From NCBI RefSeq assembly GCF_900240975.1, contig NZ_LT968776.1:3407092-3471091 (forward strand): a stretch of 64,000 nucleotides of DNA. The letters are read 5' to 3'. The notes beneath the pieces are model-generated. The model searched no databases. It was not told the origin of the DNA and saw only the letters and a program-made list of their open reading frames with translations. Below are positions 41,489 to 49,215 of the stretch, piece after piece (the stretch's first letter is position 1; each line of letters starts with the position of its first letter). This DNA comes from Mycobacterium sp. 4858. Lineage in GTDB: Bacteria > Actinomycetota > Actinomycetes > Mycobacteriales > Mycobacteriaceae. A program made the translations under genes and the position numbers.

Positions 41489-42175
41489 GTGCGGATACTG
41501 GTCGTCGACGACGATCGCGCAGTGCGTGAGTCGCTGCGGCGGTCGCTTTCCTTCAATGGCTACTCGGTGGAGTTGGCCCATGACGGGCTGGAGGCGCTGG
41601 AGATGATCGCCAGCGACCGGCCCGACGCGCTCGTCCTCGACGTGATGATGCCGCGGCTGGACGGCCTCGAGGTGTGCCGTCAGCTCCGCAGCACCGGAGA
41701 CGACCTGCCGATCCTGGTGCTCACCGCGCGTGACTCGGTCTCCGAGCGGGTCGCCGGGCTGGACGCCGGCGCGGACGACTACCTGCCGAAGCCGTTCGCG
41801 CTGGAGGAGCTGCTGGCCCGGATGCGGGCGCTGCTGCGCCGCACCAAGCCTGACGAGGACGCCGACTCGGTGGCCATGACGTTCTCCGACCTGACGCTGG
41901 ACCCGGTGACCCGCGAAGTCACCCGCGGGCAGCGCCAGATCAGCCTGACGCGCACCGAATTCGCCCTGCTGGAGATGTTGATCGCCAATCCTCGCCGCGT
42001 GCTCACCCGCAGCAGGATCCTGGAAGAGGTGTGGGGATTCGACTTCCCGACCTCCGGCAACGCGCTGGAGGTCTACGTCGGCTACCTGCGCCGCAAGACC
42101 GAAGCCGACGGTGAGCCCCGACTGATCCACACGGTCCGCGGCGTGGGCTACGTGCTGCGCGAGACGCCGCCGTGA
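41489..42175 (+). CDS. mprA: Response regulator MprA
   Basis: This 228-residue OmpR-family regulator has a receiver domain with acidic pocket VVDDDRAV, phospho-acceptor Asp in LVLDVMMPRLDG near residue 48, and conserved Lys in YLPKPFALEELLARM. A winged-helix DNA-binding domain follows (about residues 130-226: LTRTEFALLEMLIANPRRVLTRSRILEEVWG, EVYVGYLRRKTEADG). In M. tuberculosis MprA controls sigE, sigB and pepD in response to envelope stress and persistence signals. The GTG start is 21 bases after its own box. mprB follows after 16 bases. Confidence 0.97.
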   Translation: MRILVVDDDRAVRESLRRSLSFNGYSVELAHDGLEALEMIASDRPDALVLDVMMPRLDGLEVCRQLRSTGDDLPILVLTARDSVSERVAGLDAGADDYLPKPFALEELLARMRALLRRTKPDEDADSVAMTFSDLTLDPVTREVTRGQRQISLTRTEFALLEMLIANPRRVLTRSRILEEVWGFDFPTSGNALEVYVGYLRRKTEADGEPRLIHTVRGVGYVLRETPP

Positions 42176-42191
42176 CGAGCCGCATTCGACG

Positions 42192-43736
42192 ATGATCCGA
42201 TACCAACGGCCCCAACGCGTTCCGCTTCGCGCCACCAGCTCGCTGTCGTTGCGGTGGCGCGTCATGCTGCTGGCGATGTCGATGGTGGCGATGGTGGTCG
42301 TGCTCATGGCGTTCGCCGTGTATGCGGTGATTTCGGCTGCGCTGTATAGCGATATCGACAACCAGTTGCAGAGCCGGGCGCAGCTGCTCATCGCCAGCGG
42401 TTCACTGGCCGCCGACCCCGGGAAGGCCATCGAGGGAACCGCCTATTCGGACGTCAACGCGATGCTGGTGAACCCGGGCCACTCGATCTACACCGCGCAG
42501 CAGCCGGGTCAGACGCTGCCGGTCGGCGCGCCGGAAAAGGCGGTGATCCGCGGTGACCTGTTCATGTCCCGGCGCACCGCGCTCGATCAGCGGGTGCTGG
42601 CCATCCACCTGCCCAACGGCTGTTCGCTGCTGATCTCCAAGAGCCTCAAACCGACCGAGGCGGTGATGACCAAGCTGCGTCTGGTGCTGCTGATCGTCGG
42701 CGGCATCGGCGTCGCCGTCGCCGCGGTGGCGGGCGGCATGGTCACCAGGGCGGGTCTGCGACCGGTGGCCCGCCTGACCGAGGCGGCCGAACGGGTGGCG
42801 CGCACCGACGACCTGCGGCCCATCCCGGTGTTCGGCAGCGACGAATTGGCCAGGCTCACCGAGGCGTTCAACTTGATGCTGCGTGCGCTGGCCGAATCCC
42901 GCGAGCGGCAGGCGCGGCTGGTCACCGACGCCGGACACGAATTGCGCACCCCGCTGACGTCGCTGCGCACCAACGTCGAGCTGCTGATGGCTTCGATGGA
43001 ACCGGGCGCGCCGCGGCTGCCCGAGCAGGAGATGGTCGAGCTGCGCGCCGACGTGCTGGCGCAGATCGAGGAATTGTCCACGCTGGTGGGCGATCTGGTG
43101 GACCTCACCCGCGACGATGCCGGACAGGTGGTGCACGAGCCGGTCGACATGTCCGAGGTGATCGATCGCAGCCTGGAGCGGGTCCGGCGGCGCCGCAACG
43201 ACATTCACTTCGACGTGAACGTGACCCCCTGGCAGGTGTACGGCGACGCCGCCGGGTTGTCGCGGGCGGTGCTGAACCTGTTGGACAACGCGGCCAAGTG
43301 GAGCCCGCCGGGCGGGCGCGTCGGCGTCACCATGCGCCAGCTCGACCCGTCGCACGCGGAGCTGGTGGTGTCCGATCAAGGCCCCGGCATCCCGCCGCAC
43401 GAACGCCGCCTGGTGTTCGAGCGGTTCTACCGTTCGACGACGGCACGCGCCATGCCGGGCTCCGGCCTTGGGCTGGCGATCGTCAAGAAGGTCGTGCTGA
43501 ATCACGGTGGGCTGCTTCGCGTCGAGGACACCGTGCCCGGCGGACAGCCGCCGGGGACCTCGTTCTACGTCCTGCTGCCCGGCCGGCCGATGCCGCTCTC
43601 CCCGTATCCGGCGCCCGCCGCCGAGAACCCCGAAGAAGGATCGGATGCCACCGTCCCGGTGGCCACCGACCAGTCGAACTCTCGGGAACCGGCGAACGTT
43701 ATCTCAGTGGACTCTCAGTCCGCGCGGGCAAGGTAG
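42192..43736 (+). CDS. mprB: Sensor histidine kinase MprB
   Basis: This 514-residue membrane kinase is the partner of MprA. TM1 lies at about residues 27-49 and an extracytoplasmic sensor at about 50-160. TM2 lies at about 161-182 (LVLLIVGGIGVAVAAVAGGMV). A HAMP linker leads to the phospho-acceptor VTDAGHELRTPLTSLR near residue 250. The ATPase boxes are NLLDNAAKWSPP (N), SDQGPGIP (G1), and GSGLGLAIVKKV (G2). The Pro/Ser-rich C-terminal tail contains the DNA of the second MprA box, which therefore lies inside the coding sequence and serves pepD. Confidence 0.96.
   Translation: MIRYQRPQRVPLRATSSLSLRWRVMLLAMSMVAMVVVLMAFAVYAVISAALYSDIDNQLQSRAQLLIASGSLAADPGKAIEGTAYSDVNAMLVNPGHSIYTAQQPGQTLPVGAPEKAVIRGDLFMSRRTALDQRVLAIHLPNGCSLLISKSLKPTEAVMTKLRLVLLIVGGIGVAVAAVAGGMVTRAGLRPVARLTEAAERVARTDDLRPIPVFGSDELARLTEAFNLMLRALAESRERQARLVTDAGHELRTPLTSLRTNVELLMASMEPGAPRLPEQEMVELRADVLAQIEELSTLVGDLVDLTRDDAGQVVHEPVDMSEVIDRSLERVRRRRNDIHFDVNVTPWQVYGDAAGLSRAVLNLLDNAAKWSPPGGRVGVTMRQLDPSHAELVVSDQGPGIPPHERRLVFERFYRSTTARAMPGSGLGLAIVKKVVLNHGGLLRVEDTVPGGQPPGTSFYVLLPGRPMPLSPYPAPAAENPEEGSDATVPVATDQSNSREPANVISVDSQSARAR
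43700..43718 (+). promoter_or_regulatory. MprA-box-like direct repeat upstream of pepD, inside mprB
   Basis: TATCTCAG (43700-43707) and ACTCTCAG (43711-43718) share the TCTCAG core with the mprA box and have the same 3-base spacing. The site is 80 bases upstream of the pepD start, inside the last codons of mprB. This fits the known control of pepD by MprA. Confidence 0.65.
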
Positions 43737-43797
43737 GTCTGCAGCTACTGTTTGAGAAGCTCGTCGAGCCGACGAGCCGAATACCGAGATAGAGGAA

Positions 43798-45291
43798 GTG
43801 CGACCCAGCGACATGACGAATGACCCGAGGTATTCGCCACCGCCGCAGCAGCCGGGATACCGTCCCGTGCCGAATCAGCCTGCGCCCACTCCGACCCATC
43901 CGGGGACCTCTGCTTACGGCCAGGGGCATCAGCCACCGTATAGCCAGCCATTCGACTGGCGGCAGCAATCCCAGACGAGCCAGTTTCGGCAGCCCTACGA
44001 CCCGTTCAACGGCACGGGCCCCGGCCGGATACCAGGGGGGACCGGGGTAGGCCCCATGCCCGGGGCCGCCGGCACCGGCCCGATCCCCGGCATGATGCCG
44101 CCGATGCCGCCCGGCCCCCAAAAGCGGCCCCGCGCAGGGCTGTTGGCGGTCGGCGCCTTGGCCATCGCGGTGGTCTCCGCCGGCGTCGGCGGAGCCGCGG
44201 CCACGGCCGTCGAGCTGGGCACGCACCCGTCCAACGGCAACGGGCGCACCGTCATCGGTGCCCCCAGCGTTCCCGCGGCGAACATGCCGCCCGGCAGCGT
44301 GGAACAGGTCGCCTCCAAGGTGGTCCCCAGCGTCGTCATGCTGGAGACCGATCTGGGCCGCCAGTCCGAAGAGGGCTCCGGCATCGTCCTGTCCGCGGAC
44401 GGGCTCATCCTCACCAACAACCACGTGGTCGCGGCGGCCGCGGGGCCGCCGAAGGCGCCCGGCGTTCCCGGCGCTCCCCCCGCCGCCCCTCCCGGGGGTC
44501 CCGGTGGCGGACCTGGTGGTCCGGCTCCCAAGACGACGGTGACCTTCTCCGACGGCCGCACCGCGCCGTTCACCGTCGTCGGCGCGGATCCGACCAGCGA
44601 CATCGCGGTGATCCGAGTGCAGGGAGTCAACGGCCTGACCCCGATTTCCCTGGGTTCCTCGTCGGATCTGCGCGTCGGCCAGCCGGTGGTGGCCATCGGG
44701 TCGCCGCTGGGCTTGTCTGGCACGGTGACGACCGGGATCGTCAGCGCGCTGAATCGGCCGGTGTCCACCACCGGTGAGTCGGGCAACCAGAACACCGTGC
44801 TCGACGCGATCCAGACCGACGCCGCGATCAACCCCGGCAACTCCGGCGGCGCGCTGGTCAACATGAACGGCCAGCTGGTGGGCGTGAACTCGGCGATCGC
44901 CACCCTGGGCGCGGACTCGCCCGACGCGCAGAGCGGTTCGATCGGGCTCGGGTTCGCGATCCCGGTCGATCAGGCCAAGCGCATCGCCGACGAGCTCATC
45001 AGCACCGGCAAGGCGTCCCACGCCTCGCTGGGCGTGCAGGTGACGAACGACAAGGGCTCCCCGGGCGCCAAGGTCGTCGACGTCGTGCCCAACGGCGCGG
45101 CCGCGACCGCCGGGGTCCCCAAGAACGTGATCGTCACCAAGGTCGACGACCGCCCGATCAACAGCGCCGACGCCTTGGTGGCCGCCGTGCGGTCCAAGGC
45201 GCCCGGCGACAAGATTTCGCTGACCTTCCAGGATCCCGCTGGTGGTGGCAGCCGTACCGTGCCGGTGACTCTGGGGAAGGCGGATCAGTAA
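43798..45291 (+). CDS. pepD: HtrA-like serine protease PepD
   Basis: This 497-residue membrane-anchored envelope protease/chaperone has a Pro/Gln-rich cytosolic N-terminus (about 1-105) and one TM helix at about 110-135 (AGLLAVGALAIAVVSAGVGGAA). A trypsin-like domain follows with His in ILTNNHVVAAA, Asp in GADPTSDIAVI and Ser in NPGNSGGALVN, then a PDZ domain (about 400-497). A Pro/Gly/Ala-rich loop of about 30 residues after the His strand is clearly longer than in M. tuberculosis PepD. GTG 43798 is used because the PSDMTN motif upstream of the ATG at 43813 is conserved; both starts are possible. The stop overlaps moaB2 (TAATG). Confidence 0.95.
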   Translation: MRPSDMTNDPRYSPPPQQPGYRPVPNQPAPTPTHPGTSAYGQGHQPPYSQPFDWRQQSQTSQFRQPYDPFNGTGPGRIPGGTGVGPMPGAAGTGPIPGMMPPMPPGPQKRPRAGLLAVGALAIAVVSAGVGGAAATAVELGTHPSNGNGRTVIGAPSVPAANMPPGSVEQVASKVVPSVVMLETDLGRQSEEGSGIVLSADGLILTNNHVVAAAAGPPKAPGVPGAPPAAPPGGPGGGPGGPAPKTTVTFSDGRTAPFTVVGADPTSDIAVIRVQGVNGLTPISLGSSSDLRVGQPVVAIGSPLGLSGTVTTGIVSALNRPVSTTGESGNQNTVLDAIQTDAAINPGNSGGALVNMNGQLVGVNSAIATLGADSPDAQSGSIGLGFAIPVDQAKRIADELISTGKASHASLGVQVTNDKGSPGAKVVDVVPNGAAATAGVPKNVIVTKVDDRPINSADALVAAVRSKAPGDKISLTFQDPAGGGSRTVPVTLGKADQ

Positions 45292-45848
45292 TGCGAGTCG
45301 AAGAACCCTCGGCGGCGGGACTGTCGGAGCTCGGTTATACGGTGGCACCCATGGAGACGGGCGCGGAGCTGGTGGTCGGACGGGCCCTGGTCGTGGTCGT
45401 CGACGATCGCACCGCCCACGGGGACGAGGACCACAGCGGTCCGCTGGTCACCGAGCTGCTGACCGAGGCGGGTTTCGTGGTCGACGGCGTGGTCGCGGTC
45501 GCGGCGGACGAGGTGGAGATCCGCAACGCGCTCAACACCGCGGTGATCGGTGGCGTCGACCTGGTGGTCTCCGTCGGTGGCACGGGCGTCACGCCGCGTG
45601 ACGTCACCCCGGAAGCCACCCGGGAGATCCTGGATCGCGAAATCCTGGGCATCGCCGAGGCGATTCGGGCATCGGGGCTGTCCGCGGGCATCATCGACGC
45701 CGGATTGTCACGCGGTCTGGCCGGGGTGTCCGGCAGCACGCTGGTGGTGAACCTGGCCGGCTCCCGGTATGCGGTGCGCGACGGGATGGCGACGCTGAAC
45801 CCGCTGGCCGCCCAGATCATCGGGCAGCTGTCCAGCCTGGAGATCTGA
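45291..45848 (+). CDS. moaB2: MoaB2-like molybdopterin adenylyltransferase-fold protein
   Basis: This 185-residue MogA/MoaB-fold protein has the molybdopterin-binding loop LVVSVGGTGVTPRDVTPEATREIL near residue 90 and the segment GVSGSTLVVNLAGSRYAVRDG, where MogA has its GxPG loop. In M. tuberculosis the homologue is reported to act outside cofactor synthesis, with a proposed link to SigE/PepD control. The ATG shares its A with the pepD stop, so it is co-translated with the stress protease, supporting a role in that module. Confidence 0.88.
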   Translation: MRVEEPSAAGLSELGYTVAPMETGAELVVGRALVVVVDDRTAHGDEDHSGPLVTELLTEAGFVVDGVVAVAADEVEIRNALNTAVIGGVDLVVSVGGTGVTPRDVTPEATREILDREILGIAEAIRASGLSAGIIDAGLSRGLAGVSGSTLVVNLAGSRYAVRDGMATLNPLAAQIIGQLSSLEI

Positions 45849-45869
45849 CCGCCCGAAAGGCTCCGTCCG

Positions 45870-46328
45870 CTACCGCGACTCGGCGTCGGCGCGGGGTCCG
45901 TGGTCTGGAGGGGGCGTCGTGCCCGCTCCGCCGTGCTTGCCCGACAGGTCGCCGTTGGTCTGCGCGAGTAGGTCGCGGATCTCGGTGAGCAGAACGACCT
46001 GGGCGTCGTCCGCCTGCTCCACCTCACCGCGCTTGCGCAGCGTGTTGTAGGGCAGCACGACGAAGAAGTAGACGACCGCGGCGATCAGCACGAAGTTGAT
46101 CGCGGCCGACAGCAGGATGTTCAGGTCGATGGTCTGGCCGCCGCCGATGCCGATCTTCAAAATGCCGACGTTGGACTGCTGTTTGACGCCGATCCGGTTG
46201 ATCAGCGGCGTGATGATGCTATCGGTGAACTTGGTGACCAGCGCGGTGAAGGCGGTACCGATGACGACCGCGACGGCGAGGTCGACGATGTTGCCCCGCG
46301 ACAGAAACTCCTTGAACCCTTTGAACAT
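45870..46328 (-). CDS. mscL: Large-conductance mechanosensitive channel MscL
   Basis: This 152-residue homopentameric inner-membrane osmotic safety valve has N-terminal helix MFKGFKEFLSRGNIVDLAVAVVIGTAFTALVTKFTDSIITPLI (TM1 about 14-43). Its TM2 is near residues 68-90 (LLSAAINFVLIAAVVYFFVVLPYN). A charged C-terminal helix (QADDAQVVLLTEIRDLLAQ) and a short Gly-rich tail follow. It is convergent with moaB2. M. tuberculosis has the acquired Rv0986-Rv0989c block directly upstream; here the SAF-domain gene follows after only 67 bases. Confidence 0.96.
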   Translation of the reverse strand: MFKGFKEFLSRGNIVDLAVAVVIGTAFTALVTKFTDSIITPLINRIGVKQQSNVGILKIGIGGGQTIDLNILLSAAINFVLIAAVVYFFVVLPYNTLRKRGEVEQADDAQVVLLTEIRDLLAQTNGDLSGKHGGAGTTPPPDHGPRADAESR

Positions 46329-46395
46329 TCCAGATGTCCTTCCTGGGATTGGACAGAGTTTGCTGTCGGTTGCGCGACCAACGGCGGCGGGGCAC

Positions 46396-47076
46396 TCAGT
46401 GCAGGGTGAGGGTCACCGCCTGACCCAGCGCCGAGCCCGCCACCGTGTTCGCCACGCGAGCCGGCAGCGCCACCAACACTACGCGGTCCCCGTCTCCTGC
46501 CTGGGCTTTCGGCTTGGCGGACACGAGCACCACGACGGCGTCGGTGGCCACCACCTTGGGCGCGGCCTGGGGCGATTCCGGCGACCCCGTCGACGGCGCG
46601 GCCAGCACGTCGACGATGTCGCCAACGCGAACGAGGTCCATCAGGGCGCTGTCGGCGAGACGCAGCGGGACGATGCGGGCGCCGGGCCCGGCCTTCGGTG
46701 CGATCGCGGCCTCGGCCAGTCGGCTGCCCAGCACCCGCACATCGGTGAGGACCTCGCCGCGCCGGGCAGGGCCGGCCAGCGTGGAACCGACGACGGCGCC
46801 CACGTCGGTTCGTGCCCCGTCGGGAACGGTTGCCGTCAAACGTTTTTCGAGCCGGACGTCGGCAAGGGTCAACGCAGTGCCGGGCCCCAGGTCGTGATCG
46901 GCGACCACCACCTCGGCGTAGTCACCGTCGGGGTCGGAACTCAGCGCGGTTATGCCGGCCAGCACGACCAGGCCGCCCGCGGCGACGCGCCGCGCCAGCA
47001 CGGTCCGGCTCCAATCGGGACGCAGCCACCCCGAAAGGCGGCTCAACAAGGCCGGATTCAGCGACGATTCGCCCAC
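46396..47076 (-). CDS. SAF-domain (CpaB/RcpC-like) envelope protein (Rv0990c type)
   Basis: This 226-residue protein has a basic N-terminus and one membrane helix at about residues 30-46 (VAAGGLVVLAGITALSS). An SAF beta-clip domain follows (about 52-125: EVVVADHDLGPGTALTLADVRLEKRL, then RGEVLTDVRVL), and then an RcpC/CpaB-like stretch (IVPLRLADSALMDLVRVGDIVDVLAAP). CpaB-type proteins assist Flp pilus secretion, but no pilus genes are nearby. In M. tuberculosis Rv0990c is co-regulated with Rv0991c under HrcA; the same order and strand are kept here, with 67 bases between them. Confidence 0.82.
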   Translation of the reverse strand: MGESSLNPALLSRLSGWLRPDWSRTVLARRVAAGGLVVLAGITALSSDPDGDYAEVVVADHDLGPGTALTLADVRLEKRLTATVPDGARTDVGAVVGSTLAGPARRGEVLTDVRVLGSRLAEAAIAPKAGPGARIVPLRLADSALMDLVRVGDIVDVLAAPSTGSPESPQAAPKVVATDAVVVLVSAKPKAQAGDGDRVVLVALPARVANTVAGSALGQAVTLTLH

Positions 47077-47143
47077 GCCGCAACGGTAGGCGCAGCGAGG
47101 TCAGCGGCGAATGCCGCGGAAGGCGCGGTTGTGGATAACCCCG

Positions 47144-47458
47144 TCAGCTCGACGCGGCGGCGGGCGCCGTGGCGCTGCTGGTCGACTTCTCGCTGGAGGT
47201 GGACTTCTCGCTCGAACCCGAGCTCGATCCGGAGTCGGTCGACGAGGATCCGTTGGTCGACGTCGTGGACTTCTTGCCGGACTCCCGGCTGTCGGTGCGG
47301 TAGAAGCCGCTGCCCTTGAACACCACCCCGACGGAGTTGAAGCGCTTGCGCAGCCGGCCGGAGCAGCGCTCACACGTCGTCAGCGCATCGTCGGTGAAGG
47401 CCTGCACGATGTCGAAGCGATCGTCGCACTCGGTGCACTGATAGCTGTAAGTCGGCAC
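47144..47458 (-). CDS. ruc: Redox-regulated chaperone Ruc (FmdB-type zinc ribbon, Rv0991c)
   Basis: This 104-residue protein has an N-terminal zinc ribbon (MPTYSYQCTECDDRFDIVQAF, with the second pair in CERCSGRLRKRFNSVGVVFKGSGFY) and a long disordered Ser/Thr/Glu tail. Published work on Rv0991c shows a zinc-cysteine redox switch that activates chaperone activity cooperating with DnaK. All four cysteines are present here. The start is GTG. A CIRCE element lies 30 bases upstream, matching the known heat-shock control by HrcA. Confidence 0.9.
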   Translation of the reverse strand: MPTYSYQCTECDDRFDIVQAFTDDALTTCERCSGRLRKRFNSVGVVFKGSGFYRTDSRESGKKSTTSTNGSSSTDSGSSSGSSEKSTSSEKSTSSATAPAAASS

Positions 47459-47487
47459 GAATACCTCCGGATGATTGCAAAGCTTGT

Positions 47488-47514
47488 TAGCACTCTAGCG
47501 TCTCAAGTGCTAGA
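47488..47514 (-). promoter_or_regulatory. CIRCE element (HrcA operator) upstream of ruc
   Basis: TTAGCACTC-N9-AAGTGCTAG matches the CIRCE consensus TTAGCACTC-N9-GAGTGCTAA at 16 of 18 positions, with the left arm perfect. It lies 30 bases upstream of ruc on the minus strand. Transcriptome work in M. tuberculosis placed Rv0991c and Rv0990c in the HrcA regulon, so this is very likely functional. Confidence 0.85.
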
Positions 47515-47546
47515 ACCGCCACGTGACGTCACTCATTCCCGATGGG

Positions 47547-48146
47547 TCACCGCGGATCGAGGGCGGTGAACCCGGCCCGCGGCGTGAGTGCATCGGTCAT
47601 CGGTACGTCGTGCCGCTCGGCGGGTAACCGGTCCACCAACTCCGCGTCGCGCACCACCGCGATCAGCCGCGCCCGCGGGTCCCGATAGCCCAGCGAGCGG
47701 TCGTAGAAGCCGCGGCCCCGGCCCAACCGCACCCCCCGGCGGTCGACGGCCAACGACGGCACCAGGATCAGGCTCGCCTCCGCGATCGCCGATGCCGCGA
47801 GCCACGGCTCCGGCGGCTCCAGCAGTCCCCACCGCGCGGAGGTCAGTGCGCCGCGCCGGTATTCGCCCCAGCGCAACGGCTGCGGCGCGTCGTCGGCCGT
47901 GGTCCGCGCCACCGGCAACAGGACCCGTCCGGCGCGCCGCAGCAACACGTCGAGCATTTCGAGCGAGCCGGGCTCGGCGCCCACCGGCACATAGGCGCAC
48001 ACCGTGTTGCCGCTGCTCACGACGTTTTCCGCGCCTTCCAGGTGCTCGCACAGCATGCGCGCCTCGCGGGCCCGCACGTCGTCGGCAACGCGGCGCCGGG
48101 CCGCCTGCAGCTGCGAACGCAACGCGGCCTTGCTGGGGGTCGCCAT
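47547..48146 (-). CDS. 5-formyltetrahydrofolate cyclo-ligase
   Basis: This 199-residue enzyme converts 5-formyl-THF to 5,10-methenyl-THF with ATP. The family pattern is visible: N-terminal KAALRSQLQAARRRV, the central VCAYVPVGAEPGSLEMLD, and the C-terminal nucleotide/metal loop VPSLAVDRRGVRLGRGRGFYDRSLGY (G-RLGRGxGYYDR). It corresponds to Rv0992c. It is divergent from galU across 76 bases and upstream of the ruc operator on the same strand. Confidence 0.93.
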   Translation of the reverse strand: MATPSKAALRSQLQAARRRVADDVRAREARMLCEHLEGAENVVSSGNTVCAYVPVGAEPGSLEMLDVLLRRAGRVLLPVARTTADDAPQPLRWGEYRRGALTSARWGLLEPPEPWLAASAIAEASLILVPSLAVDRRGVRLGRGRGFYDRSLGYRDPRARLIAVVRDAELVDRLPAERHDVPMTDALTPRAGFTALDPR

Positions 48147-48222
48147 ATGTCAACCATGGCAGCCGACTCTTCGCCCGCGCCACATCGACTCGGCGAACCG
48201 CGTTCGGGTTATCGTGTGAACA

Positions 48223-49134
48223 ATGTCCAGCCCAAAAGTGGTGGTCCCACACACGGCGATCGTGCCCGCCGCCGGTCTTGGTACCCGCTTCCTGCCCGCG
48301 ACGAAAACGGTGCCCAAGGAGTTGCTGCCGGTCGTCGACACCCCCGGCATCGAGCTGGTCGCGGCCGAGGCGGCCGAGGCGGGCGCCGACCGCCTGGTGA
48401 TCATCACCTCCGAGGGCAAGGACGGCGTCGTCGCGCATTTCGTCGAGGACCTGGTCCTCGAGGGGACGCTGGAGGCGCGCGGCAAGAAAGCGATGCTCGA
48501 CAAGGTGCGCCGCGCCCCGCAGCTGATCAAGGTCGAGTCCGTCGTCCAGGCCGAGCCGCTCGGACTGGGACACGCCATCAGCTGCGTGGAGCCCGCCCTG
48601 GCGCCCGACGAGGACGCCGTGATGGTCCTGCTGCCCGACGACCTGGTGCTGCCCACCGGCGTCCTGGAAACGATGTCGAAGGTGCGCGCGCAGTACGGCG
48701 GCACGGTGTTGTGCGCCATCGAGGTGACGCCCGAGGAGATCAGCGCCTACGGCGTTTTCGACGTCGAGCCGGTGCCCGGGGGCGACAACCCTGACGTGCT
48801 GAAGGTCAAGGGCATGGTCGAGAAGCCCAAGCGCGAGGACGCCCCCTCGATGTTGGCCGCGGCGGGCCGCTACGTGCTCGACCGCGCCATCTTCGACGCG
48901 TTGCGCCGCGTCGACCGCGGCGTGGGCGGCGAAGTCCAGCTCACCGACGCGATCGCGTTGCTCATTTCCGAGGGCCACCCCGTGCATGTCGTCGTGCATC
49001 ACGGATCTCGACACGACTTGGGAAATCCCGGCGGCTACCTCAAGGCTGCGGTTGACTTTGCATTGGATCGTGACGACTACGGCCCCGATTTGCGGCGATG
49101 GTTGGTGGCGCGGTTAGGCCTGGCCGAGAAGTAG
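48223..49134 (+). CDS. galU: UTP-glucose-1-phosphate uridylyltransferase
   Basis: This 303-residue nucleotidyltransferase makes UDP-glucose for trehalose, arabinogalactan precursor and glycolipid synthesis. The N-terminal signature is IVPAAGLGTRFLPATKTVPKELLPVVDTPGIELVAAEA. VLLPDDLVL is the metal-binding region, and GMVEKPKREDAPS and GGEVQLTDAIALLISEG follow. It heads the galU-glp-rimJ-glpR run conserved in actinobacteria. Confidence 0.96.
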   Translation: MSSPKVVVPHTAIVPAAGLGTRFLPATKTVPKELLPVVDTPGIELVAAEAAEAGADRLVIITSEGKDGVVAHFVEDLVLEGTLEARGKKAMLDKVRRAPQLIKVESVVQAEPLGLGHAISCVEPALAPDEDAVMVLLPDDLVLPTGVLETMSKVRAQYGGTVLCAIEVTPEEISAYGVFDVEPVPGGDNPDVLKVKGMVEKPKREDAPSMLAAAGRYVLDRAIFDALRRVDRGVGGEVQLTDAIALLISEGHPVHVVVHHGSRHDLGNPGGYLKAAVDFALDRDDYGPDLRRWLVARLGLAEK

Positions 49135-49215
49135 CCGGTCTACAACGCCCGGCTCGCGACGGTGCCCGTCAGGTCGTTAGCGGCCCGTCAGGGCAGTAGG
49201 GCAGAGAGGCGCGCT

